Assembly (NCBI GenBank): GCA_030833305.1 | Contig: JAURHL010000050.1 | Span: 1 to 11,129 of the forward strand | Length of the DNA stretch: 11,129 nucleotides | From: Acidimicrobiales bacterium | GTDB lineage: Bacteria; Actinomycetota; Acidimicrobiia; Acidimicrobiales; Ilumatobacteraceae | Direction: 5' to 3' | Shown: piece by piece, positions 1-6,537 of the stretch | Numbering within the stretch: the stretch's first letter is position 1 | Layout of the letters: each line of letters begins with the position of its first letter | Translations under genes and position numbers: made by a program | The notes under the pieces: model-generated | Told to the model about the DNA's origin: nothing | Seen by the model: the letters and a program-made list of their open reading frames with translations, nothing else | The model's database searches: none

Positions 1-668
1 GTCTTCGCGCTGAGGTACGCCGCACCAGCCTTGAACTCTTGACCCCAACCGTCGGGAGAGCGACCACCCTCGGGGTAGATGACGAGGCTCCATCCGTCCT
101 CGATGAGATCGCGGATCATGTCCGACGACTTGCGACCGGTCACCTCACGGTCGATTGGAATGGCGTTCAGAGCCAGCGCCGCCATGGTCGCCTTCCATCG
201 TTTGTCGAAGAAATAGTCGGCCGCTGCGGCCACCACCAGCTTCGAGCGCCACGGCTCGGGCACGGCGATGGCCATCACAGCGGTGTCCAGATGCGAGTGA
301 TGATTCGGGGTGAAGATCAACGGGGGAGCCTCGTCGAGACGAGCGAGATCGCTCAGTCGATCCGTTCCGTACACCGTCGGGCTGGCGACCCCCTTCACCA
401 CCAGTCGCAGAGGACCTTCCACCAATCCGCGACGCACCGCCGACGCGATGGTGCCACGGGCCCACTCGGTGTCGTAGTCGGCGCCGAGGGTCGGTGCGTC
501 GTGCGGGACTTCGACCCCCATGGGTACCGTCGGCGGCAGGTAGGGGAAGCCTCGTTTGTAGTAGCGGCGAGCGATGGGATGGGTGATGCGTTCCACGAGG
601 TCGCCGAACTTGGCCGCTTTGGCCAGGTTGCTCGGCTTCCAGGGGGCGTCGTCGCGGCGGGCCATCAT
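1..668 (-). CDS. PlsC-like 1-acylglycerol-3-phosphate acyltransferase family protein (partial, C-terminus off the left edge)
   Basis: The 222 visible residues carry the landmarks of the glycerolipid acyltransferase (PlsC/LPLAT) family. The catalytic H-x4-D motif lies in NHHSHLD (residues 122-128, His123 and Asp128). A block II-like IPIDRE is at about 170-175, and the phosphate-binding block III YPEGGRS is at 198-204. Family enzymes transfer an acyl group from acyl-CoA or acyl-ACP to a lysophosphatidate or another alcohol acceptor at the membrane. The first ~95 residues before the fold are an extension with no recognised domain and no clear membrane segment. The start is the ATG 4 bases after the stop of the LarA-like gene; a second ATG follows at once, and the Shine-Dalgarno sequence is weak, so coupled translation is likely. 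It is the last visible gene of the four-gene operon. The acceptor cannot be inferred: given a reductase and a dehydrogenase upstream, a fatty alcohol or other lipid acceptor is as possible as lysophosphatidate. The family call is firm; the substrate is unknown. Confidence 0.88.
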   Translation of the reverse strand, partial: MMARRDDAPWKPSNLAKAAKFGDLVERITHPIARRYYKRGFPYLPPTVPMGVEVPHDAPTLGADYDTEWARGTIASAVRRGLVEGPLRLVVKGVASPTVYGTDRLSDLARLDEAPPLIFTPNHHSHLDTAVMAIAVPEPWRSKLVVAAAADYFFDKRWKATMAALALNAIPIDREVTGRKSSDMIRDLIEDGWSLVIYPEGGRSPDGWGQEFKAGAAYLSAK

Positions 669-672
669 CGAC

Positions 673-2259
673 TCACGAAACGTCGGCCACCATCAAGGGC
701 GGCGCATGGAGATGGGTGATGGTCGGGCTGCGACCGACGACGTCGCTGGCGATCTCGAGGGCGTCGTCCATGGTGGAGGCGGGAACGAAACCGAGACGTC
801 GCACGGTCTTGGGGTCGCCGCCGACCACGATGATTCGTCCGCAGTGTTGCAGGGCATGGCTGCCCCAGTACCACATGTAGAACGGATGAACGCCGTGGTA
901 GGCGTACGTGGTGCGGTACAGGTGGCGGTACCACTCGTCCTCGGCGTACTGCTTCTCCCACTTCTGCGACATCACGTGCGGATCGGTGGTGTCGGCGAGC
1001 ACCTGCTCGAAGAAGTCGATGTACGACGGATGATGAACGGGGTGGAACTCGGGTCGCGTGGGGTGGGTCATGATGATGACTCCGCCCTCGCGCACCAGGG
1101 GCATGCCTCGGTACATGTTGAAGTAGTACCCGAGTCCCATGCACATCACCAGGATCGGATTCATGATGGAGTGCACGTTGTACGGGCTGATGTAGGGGAT
1201 GCCGAGGGTGAGGATGTCGGTCTGACCCTTCACCTCGACGAGCTGCTGCTTGTAGACGTGCTCGGTGGTGATGCGGTGAACCGCCTCCACCTCGCCGGCC
1301 TGCACACTGGTCATCTGATGGGGGGCCTCGATGGAATGGAAGATGTTGCGCGCCAGTCGATTGGGAGTGCGCTTCAGTGCCTTGGTGGTGCCGAGGTAGG
1401 TCATGCGATCCGACGGCTTCCACTCCCATTCGCGCTTGGCCAGGAACCCGAACGGTGACGGAAAGGTGTCGGTGTTCAAGGTGGTCTCGACCTGGAACAC
1501 CTTCACGCCACTGTCCAGCAGCACCTTGCCCATGCGCCAGTTGCTCTTGTGCAACTCGCTGCGGTGTTGATCCATGAAACTGCGCGAGTGGATCATCGTT
1601 TCGGGATTGTGGTGATGGCGCAACGACTTGTAGGACGCGAGTCCGGTGGCGGTGCTCTTCCAGCCGCCGTCCATGGCCACCAGGTTGATGTTCACGTACA
1701 CCAACAGATCGCTCTCGGCGGCCCGCTTGTTGATCTCGACGTCCTCGCCGTGCGGCGTGGTGCCGAGATACGCGAGGTTGGCGGGGTCCTCGGCGTCGTG
1801 CTGGTACAGCAGTCCACGGGGCGCGAAGGCGTCGTACACGCGGTCACCGACGGCGTGACGCAGCTCGGCTTCGGTCATGCGACGGTGGAGCGCGAGCGCC
1901 GAGATGATGTGCACGTCGTCGACGCCGGCCTCGGCGGCCAGGTCGAGCACCGCTTCGATGACGCGCTGGCGGATGTCGGGTCGCTGCATCTTGGGCAACG
2001 GAAGGCTGACGTCGTCGAAGGCGATGGTGAGTTTCATTCCCGCGAACAGTTGCGCGGGCAGCGGATCCTGATCGATGGGGTTGAGCAAGGCGTGACGAAT
2101 GGCTCCGTCGACGTCGTCGATGGCCGGCAGGGGCTCGGGCGCGTAGACAACGCGGCTACGACCGGCGGGCAACTTCTCGAGCGAGAAGTTCTCGCCCCGC
2201 CAGAAGAGGATCGGAGGCGTCGAACGGTCGACGTCGAGGACGAATCCGGGACGAGGCAT
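673..2259 (-). CDS. Divergent LarA/DUF2088 (lactate racemase-like) family protein
   Basis: This 528-residue protein resembles the nickel-dependent lactate racemase family (LarA, DUF2088). It is about 100 residues longer than the usual ~420-430. Family-like features include the DD at 82-83 (the D-x-TRP region of LarA), the LHRRMTEAEL stretch around His125 matching the family HR..t..E motif, His154, the YLGTT-x-G stretch at 164-169, and GGWKS at 198-202. Lys201 sits where LarA has the lysine that anchors the nickel-pincer nucleotide. HHH at 215-217 is near the next expected histidine. The TRP arginine and the EPH histidine just before the lysine appear to be replaced. The C-terminal part is rich in His and aromatic residues (398-418 and 444-473). 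LarA homologues act on alpha-hydroxy acids; the substrate here is unknown and racemase activity should not be assumed. The ATG overlaps the upstream stop by one base (TGATG), with a strong AAGGAG 8 bases away that fixes the start. No larB, larC or larE is in the window. Confidence 0.8.
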   Translation of the reverse strand: MPRPGFVLDVDRSTPPILFWRGENFSLEKLPAGRSRVVYAPEPLPAIDDVDGAIRHALLNPIDQDPLPAQLFAGMKLTIAFDDVSLPLPKMQRPDIRQRVIEAVLDLAAEAGVDDVHIISALALHRRMTEAELRHAVGDRVYDAFAPRGLLYQHDAEDPANLAYLGTTPHGEDVEINKRAAESDLLVYVNINLVAMDGGWKSTATGLASYKSLRHHHNPETMIHSRSFMDQHRSELHKSNWRMGKVLLDSGVKVFQVETTLNTDTFPSPFGFLAKREWEWKPSDRMTYLGTTKALKRTPNRLARNIFHSIEAPHQMTSVQAGEVEAVHRITTEHVYKQQLVEVKGQTDILTLGIPYISPYNVHSIMNPILVMCMGLGYYFNMYRGMPLVREGGVIIMTHPTRPEFHPVHHPSYIDFFEQVLADTTDPHVMSQKWEKQYAEDEWYRHLYRTTYAYHGVHPFYMWYWGSHALQHCGRIIVVGGDPKTVRRLGFVPASTMDDALEIASDVVGRSPTITHLHAPPLMVADVS

Positions 2260-3476
2260 CAGTGGTTCTCCTTCTTGCTTCGACCCGGTCGCAGGTCGAA
2301 CACGATCTTCACGGCGCCCCGTCGACCGGCGGCGGCCGCATGGGCGATGGCATCCTGGTAATCCTCGAGGCGATACGCCGCCGACACCAGACGCTCGAGG
2401 CGGCGTTCCCTCGCGGTTTCGATGGCGAGTTCGAACGTGTGCTTGCTCGTTCCGTCGGGTAGTCGCTCCGTGCCGTAGGTGTACGCGCCGACGATGGCGG
2501 TCTCGCGATGCCACAACCCGGTCAGGTCCAACGACACCTCGGCGGGCATGCCCAACAACACGACGCGCCCGCGCGGGCGGGTGAAGCGCAGGCACTCCGC
2601 GATGCTCTCGGAGTTGCCGACCGCATCGATGGTGGCGTGCGACCCACCGGTGAGGTGGTCTCCCACGACGTGGCAACCCACTTCGCGTCGCACCGCTCGG
2701 GACAGTTCCGCGGCCGGAACCGCCACGTCGGCGCCGAGCGAACGTGCCAGCGCCTGTTGGTGCGGGTAGCGAGCGCCGACGAGGATGCGAACGTTGGGCA
2801 CGTAGCGACGCAGACCGGCGACGGCGCAGAGCCCCATCGTTCCGGCGCCGAGCACCGCGACCACCGGAGTCTCTCCCCGGGCGAGGGCGGCCGCGACCGC
2901 GGGCCAGGTGGCCAACGCGGCGTGAATGCCACCGGCGGCCGGCTCGACGAGCACCGCCTGCTCGTCCGACATCGAATCGGGGATGGAGTGCAATTGACTG
3001 TCGTGCGCGATCAATTCGGTGGCCCATCCACCACCGGTGGAATGGCAAAAGCCCGTCTGGATTCCGGGCTCGAGGCAACCGCTCACCAAATGGGCGTAGT
3101 CGTCGCCGTCGCCGGGGGCGGCACCGTCGAAGGGAAGAGGCAATCCGCGCGACGCGTGTCCGAGCACCGGTTCGAGCACCACGCGTCGTCCGTCGTCGCA
3201 GTCGGCCACCACTTCGTGGCCGGGCACGAAGGGGAACGACACCCAGTCGTCGAAGTACGTGGAGGCGTGACCCTCGACGAGCGACAGATCGCTTCCGCAG
3301 ATTCCGGTGAGACGCGGCGTGATGCGATGCCAGCCGTCGACACCGGGCAACGCGGGAGCGTCGCCGTCGACGAGTGACAGGGGTCCGAACTTGGCGGCCC
3401 CGAAGGCACTGACGGGACTGACCAATCGGGCCACGGCGAACTTGCCGGTCTTGCGCGAGATACGAAGAGCCTTCAT
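2259..3476 (-). CDS. Zinc-type medium-chain alcohol dehydrogenase family protein
   Basis: This 405-residue protein has the two-domain plan of MDR alcohol dehydrogenases. The N-terminal catalytic domain shows GICGSD (Cys60) and PGHEVV (His87, Glu88), with Glu178 in VEPAAGG as the probable third zinc-site residue. The nucleotide-binding domain has a Rossmann GAGTMG at 210-215 after a beta strand. Family members interconvert alcohols and aldehydes or ketones with NAD(P)H. The loop that normally carries four structural-zinc cysteines (about 106-130 here) has none, so the structural zinc is probably lost; the first cysteines after it are Cys134 and Cys144. The start ATG lies in an ATGA overlap with the upstream reductase stop, with GGAG 6 bases before it. 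The stop overlaps the LarA-like start. In context it may oxidise or reduce a product of the fatty acyl reductase, but threonine- or sorbitol-dehydrogenase-like substrates cannot be excluded from sequence. Confidence 0.87.
   Translation of the reverse strand: MKALRISRKTGKFAVARLVSPVSAFGAAKFGPLSLVDGDAPALPGVDGWHRITPRLTGICGSDLSLVEGHASTYFDDWVSFPFVPGHEVVADCDDGRRVVLEPVLGHASRGLPLPFDGAAPGDGDDYAHLVSGCLEPGIQTGFCHSTGGGWATELIAHDSQLHSIPDSMSDEQAVLVEPAAGGIHAALATWPAVAAALARGETPVVAVLGAGTMGLCAVAGLRRYVPNVRILVGARYPHQQALARSLGADVAVPAAELSRAVRREVGCHVVGDHLTGGSHATIDAVGNSESIAECLRFTRPRGRVVLLGMPAEVSLDLTGLWHRETAIVGAYTYGTERLPDGTSKHTFELAIETARERRLERLVSAAYRLEDYQDAIAHAAAAGRRGAVKIVFDLRPGRSKKENH
2268..2272 (-). promoter_or_regulatory. 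Strong ribosome binding site of the LarA-like gene
   Basis: The minus strand reads AAGGAGA here, with AGGAG 8 bases before the ATG at 2259. It lies inside the last codons of the dehydrogenase gene. It decides the start of the LarA-like protein, because that frame stays open far upstream (to 3534) within the dehydrogenase gene. Confidence 0.75.
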
Positions 3477-5860
3477 CGATCGCTCCGTCGCGTTCCGATG
3501 CGTCCGCCGCGGGTCGTGAACCGTTTCTGTTCACCGTCGGACAGTCGGGGTCCGATGGGCAACAACGGTCGGGGCCCGCCCTCGGCCTTCTCCCAGTTCT
3601 CGACGAGCCAACCGCGTTTGCGGGCGATGGCGGCCAGGCGGGTCTCGGGGTTGACGGCCACTGGGAAACCCACGGCCTCGAGCATGGGGAGGTCGCTGCT
3701 GGAGTCGGCGTAGGCGAGCGACTCCTCGAGGCGCAACCCCTCGGCCGCGCAGTAGTCGGTCAGGACCTGGGCCCGCGTCTCACCAGTGGGTGGCACGCGC
3801 GACAGTTCGCCCGAATACGTGCCATCGGGCCGTACCGTCATCTCGGCGGCCACGATCTCGTCGAACAGCGGACGCAGACCCTCGACCGCGAAGCTCATGG
3901 CTCCGGTGATGAGGATGGTGCGGTGACCCAGGGCGCGGTGCTCGCGCACGCGTCGCAGGCCGGCAGGGAAACTCTTGGTCATGATCAGTTGCGCCAACAA
4001 CTCGCGGGCGTCGGCGTCGATCTGCTCGACCGGAGCATCCTCATACCGGCGGTAGAAGTAGCGCAGGAAATCCGAGCGATCCTTGCGATCCATCGACAGC
4101 AACGACGGGGCTTCGCGAAGGGTGCGCACCAGATAGCGCAGGCGTTCGGGGGAGTTGAGGCGACGCGTGGCCAACCACGAATAACTCTCGACCACGTTGC
4201 TGGCGATCAGGGTGTTCTCCAGGTCGAACGCGGCCACGTGGCGACGAGGATCGAGGACCTGCTTGCGCAGGCGTTCGGCGCGATCGACGACGGTCTTGCC
4301 GGGCGTGGTCTTGACGCGACTGTGCAACACGATCGACGGCAGGTGGATGGTGGAGATGTACGTGGGCCAGTCGACGACCCGCGGGTCGACGCAGAAGTTC
4401 GCCCGGTCGACGTCGTCGAGTCGATCGTGGATGGAGAGCAGATTGTCGACCGAATAGATGGCCTCGCACTCGGTGTACAGGCCGTACAACTCGACGTACT
4501 CGAGCGCGCGTTCGACGTCGTTGCGACGATCCTCCAACTTGGCGGACCATTCCGCTTGGGTTCCCCGCAAGGGGAGGGCCTGCAGAACCTTCTCGCCGCG
4601 GGTGATGAGGGTCTTGGCGCGGGTGAGTTGCTTCTCGACGGTTCCGCGGCCGGGGAACTTCCAATCGGGCACCACGATGGGCTGGCCCTGCGAGTCGTAG
4701 ATGGGGTGTTCGGTGAACCAGTCGCGAACGTTGTCGACGAGGGTGCGGTACTTCAGCGGGTTCGTCGATCCCGAGGCGACCTGGGTGATCGCGGGAGCCT
4801 CGGCGGGTCCGAGTGCGGCCACGGCGATGATGGCGGCCACCACGATGTCGACGGGAATGACGTCGACGGTTCCCTCGGGCACGCCGGGGAACTGGTCGAG
4901 CAGACCTCGCGCGTACGAGATGATGACCGGTTCGGCCATGCGGAAGCCGCGGATCCAACCCGGCGACGGCTCGGCGAGAGCGGACTCGATGATCGAGGGT
5001 CGCACGATGCTCACCGGCACCGCGCCTTTCGACTCGGTGAGAGCTTGTTCGCCGAGGGCCTTCGTGAACGCGTAGGCGTCGGGCCATCCGACGCTGGCCG
5101 CACGGGTGCGACCGGCTTCGACCAGTCGATCCTTCACCCACTTCTCGCGCAGTTGCTCGGTCTTTTCGGCCAGTGCCGGCGCTCCGGCGGCGCCGAGTTC
5201 GGCGCGAGCCTGCGTGCGGAAACGCGCGAGGTTCTCGGGCTGGCGACTGGCGGCCTCGGCGTCTCCGCGCAAGCGACGCGCCGCCGACACCTCGGTGCGC
5301 CAGTTCAATCCGATGTCGAAGGGACCGGCGCTCACCAGTTCCTCGGGAGCGGTGCCACGGCGATTGCCCGCGACGTAACAGGTGCTGACCGCCACCAGAT
5401 GGGGGAACGTTCCGTCGGCGCGCGGACCGTGCTCGTTCAGCAGATTCGCGATGCGCGTCGGACCGAGCAGGTTCACCTCGACGGCGCTGTCGAGCGGGGA
5501 GTCGAACGACACACTGGCGGCCGAGTGAATGATGACGTCGCAGGATGCGAACGTGGCGCGGTCGGTCTCGTTCAAGCCCAGACCGTCGGTGCCCACGTCG
5601 CCGGCCACCACCGACAGACGACGCGCCATCGTGGCGTCGAAGTCCGCGCCCAACTCGGCGCGCAGTCGATCGAACGCGTTGTTCTTCAGGATCTCTTTGC
5701 GCACGCGATCGGCCGCCGAGGTGCGACGACCGTTGCGTACGAGAACCACCACGTCGCATCCGGGCACGCTGCGCAGAAGGCGCTCGACGAGTGCCGTGCC
5801 CACGAAACCGGTGGCGCCGGTGACGGCGATGCGTTGTCCGGACAGGCGGTCGGCGATCAC
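3473..5860 (-). CDS. Fatty acyl-CoA reductase-like SDR fused to a HAD-IB phosphatase-like domain
   Basis: This 795-residue protein has two parts. Residues 1-~400 are an extended SDR of the fatty acyl-CoA reductase type. It has a nucleotide loop GATGFVG (15-21), HSAASVSFD near 112-120, VSTCYVAG (158-165), and GWPDAYAFTKALGEQ with catalytic Tyr263 and Lys267. A charged helical insertion at about 190-255 precedes that motif, as in fatty acyl reductases. The family reduces acyl thioesters with NADPH to aldehyde or alcohol. Residues ~400-530 are a linker or FAR C-terminal region. Residues ~540-755 are a HAD-IB domain: FDLENT (Asp546, Glu548), Thr652 in LITGAM, and DSSSD (Asp719, Asp723). The usual second Asp of DxDxT is Glu, and the motif III lysine may be Arg696. 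The start chosen is a GTG 13-14 codons before the nucleotide loop. It has no clear Shine-Dalgarno sequence; a TTG at 5878 is the alternative. This is the first gene of the operon, facing the TetR gene across a palindrome. The phosphatase substrate is unknown. Confidence 0.88.
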   Translation of the reverse strand: MIADRLSGQRIAVTGATGFVGTALVERLLRSVPGCDVVVLVRNGRRTSAADRVRKEILKNNAFDRLRAELGADFDATMARRLSVVAGDVGTDGLGLNETDRATFASCDVIIHSAASVSFDSPLDSAVEVNLLGPTRIANLLNEHGPRADGTFPHLVAVSTCYVAGNRRGTAPEELVSAGPFDIGLNWRTEVSAARRLRGDAEAASRQPENLARFRTQARAELGAAGAPALAEKTEQLREKWVKDRLVEAGRTRAASVGWPDAYAFTKALGEQALTESKGAVPVSIVRPSIIESALAEPSPGWIRGFRMAEPVIISYARGLLDQFPGVPEGTVDVIPVDIVVAAIIAVAALGPAEAPAITQVASGSTNPLKYRTLVDNVRDWFTEHPIYDSQGQPIVVPDWKFPGRGTVEKQLTRAKTLITRGEKVLQALPLRGTQAEWSAKLEDRRNDVERALEYVELYGLYTECEAIYSVDNLLSIHDRLDDVDRANFCVDPRVVDWPTYISTIHLPSIVLHSRVKTTPGKTVVDRAERLRKQVLDPRRHVAAFDLENTLIASNVVESYSWLATRRLNSPERLRYLVRTLREAPSLLSMDRKDRSDFLRYFYRRYEDAPVEQIDADARELLAQLIMTKSFPAGLRRVREHRALGHRTILITGAMSFAVEGLRPLFDEIVAAEMTVRPDGTYSGELSRVPPTGETRAQVLTDYCAAEGLRLEESLAYADSSSDLPMLEAVGFPVAVNPETRLAAIARKRGWLVENWEKAEGGPRPLLPIGPRLSDGEQKRFTTRGGRIGTRRSDR

Positions 5861-5878
5861 GCGCCCATTGAAGCACAA

Positions 5879-5900
5879 TTCTCTACCAAATGGTAGAGAA
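5879..5900. promoter_or_regulatory. 22-bp near-perfect palindrome, candidate TetR operator
   Basis: The two 10-base arms TTCTCTACCA and TGGTAGAGAA are exact reverse complements around a 2-base AA centre. The site sits in a locally AT-rich patch between two divergent starts, 18 bp beyond the reductase GTG and 29 bp before the TetR ATG. TetR proteins usually bind such palindromes next to their own gene. Binding here would cover the promoter region of both units, giving autoregulation and control of the lipid operon. The palindrome is seen directly; its role is inferred. Confidence 0.8.
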
Positions 5901-5913
5901 AGGTCACGGATTT

Positions 5914-5919
5914 TGGTAG
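5914..5919 (+). promoter_or_regulatory. Possible extra operator half-site overlapping the TetR ribosome binding site
   Basis: TGGTAG recurs here 23 bases after the same word in the palindrome, about two helical turns away on the same face. It runs directly into the AGGAAG that serves as ribosome binding site. It could be a second contact for the regulator, but six bases may recur by chance. Confidence 0.3.
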
Positions 5920-5923
5920 GAAG
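5918..5923 (+). promoter_or_regulatory. Ribosome binding site of the TetR gene
   Basis: AGGAAG lies 6 bases before the ATG at 5930 and supports that start for the regulator. Confidence 0.65.
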
Positions 5924-5929
5924 TGCTCC

Positions 5930-6523
5930 ATGGCTCGTCAGACCCGTCAAACGATCCTGGATGTGGCGGGGAATCTGTTCGGAAACCGGGGTTTCGACGC
6001 GGTCAGTCTGGACCAGATCGCCGCCGAGGTGGGGGTGGCCAAACAAACCGTCCTGTATTGGTTCTCGACCAAGGACGAATTGGTCCAAGAGGTGCTGGCC
6101 GAGACCGCGGTGGAGTTGACCGTGGTGGTGGAAGCGGCCATCCGTTCGGCACCCGACGACCCCCTCGATCGCATGGAGGCGGTGGTCAAGGCGGTGTTCC
6201 GACCGGCGGTACGTCGTCCGTCGTTGCTCGGTCTGGTGCGTGAGATCAGTCGCCTGCCATCGGAGTCGTCGGAACGATTGACGGACTCACTGCGACCCCT
6301 CGTCGAACGCGCGGTGAACTGGATGAAGGCCGAGATGGATGCCGGGCGATTGCGCCGCGCCGATCCCGGCCTGATCGTGGCCCTCGCCTACGCCACCGTC
6401 ACGGGGATCGCCACCGAACCCGAGGCGTTGCGGGTCGTCGGCTGGAACGCCGACATCGCCGGTCTTCGTCGTCTGCGCGACGAACTCGTGGATTTCCTGC
6501 GCGCCGCGCTCGCGCCACGTTGA
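5930..6523 (+). CDS. TetR-family transcriptional regulator
   Basis: This 197-residue protein has the normal TetR length and layout. The N-terminal DNA-binding domain spans about residues 5-50. Its helix-turn-helix is SLDQIAAEVGVAKQTVLYWF (26-45), with the usual aromatic YWF ending followed by TKDEL. The rest is an all-helical ligand-binding and dimer domain of unknown specificity. The ATG has a good ribosome binding site. The gene faces the reductase operon across a 69-bp gap containing a 22-bp palindrome, so it most likely represses both itself and that operon. The ligand may be an acyl-CoA or another lipid intermediate, by analogy with TetR regulators of fatty acid genes; nothing in the sequence proves this. 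It ends 14 bases from the convergent ddl stop. Confidence 0.92.
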   Translation: MARQTRQTILDVAGNLFGNRGFDAVSLDQIAAEVGVAKQTVLYWFSTKDELVQEVLAETAVELTVVVEAAIRSAPDDPLDRMEAVVKAVFRPAVRRPSLLGLVREISRLPSESSERLTDSLRPLVERAVNWMKAEMDAGRLRRADPGLIVALAYATVTGIATEPEALRVVGWNADIAGLRRLRDELVDFLRAALAPR

Positions 6524-6537
6524 CGCGCGGGAGATGA

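Noticed and set aside
39..719. 226-codon open frame on the plus strand at the left edge
   Set aside because: It is antisense to the acyltransferase, whose NHxSHLD and EGGRS motifs are clear on the minus strand.
673..3534. 953-codon version of the LarA-like gene reaching back to 3534
   Set aside because: The first ~425 residues are Arg-rich, out of frame with the dehydrogenase gene. The strong ribosome binding site and TGATG overlap place the start at 2259.
3923..5896. 657-codon open frame on the plus strand opposite the reductase-HAD gene
   Set aside because: High GC leaves antisense frames open. The product is low-complexity (His, Gly, Asp, Val) without a domain, while the minus strand shows clear SDR and HAD motifs.
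5861..6088. N-terminal extension of the reductase-HAD protein to 6088
   Set aside because: It runs through the operator and antisense to the TetR gene. The SDR nucleotide loop follows directly after the GTG at 5860.
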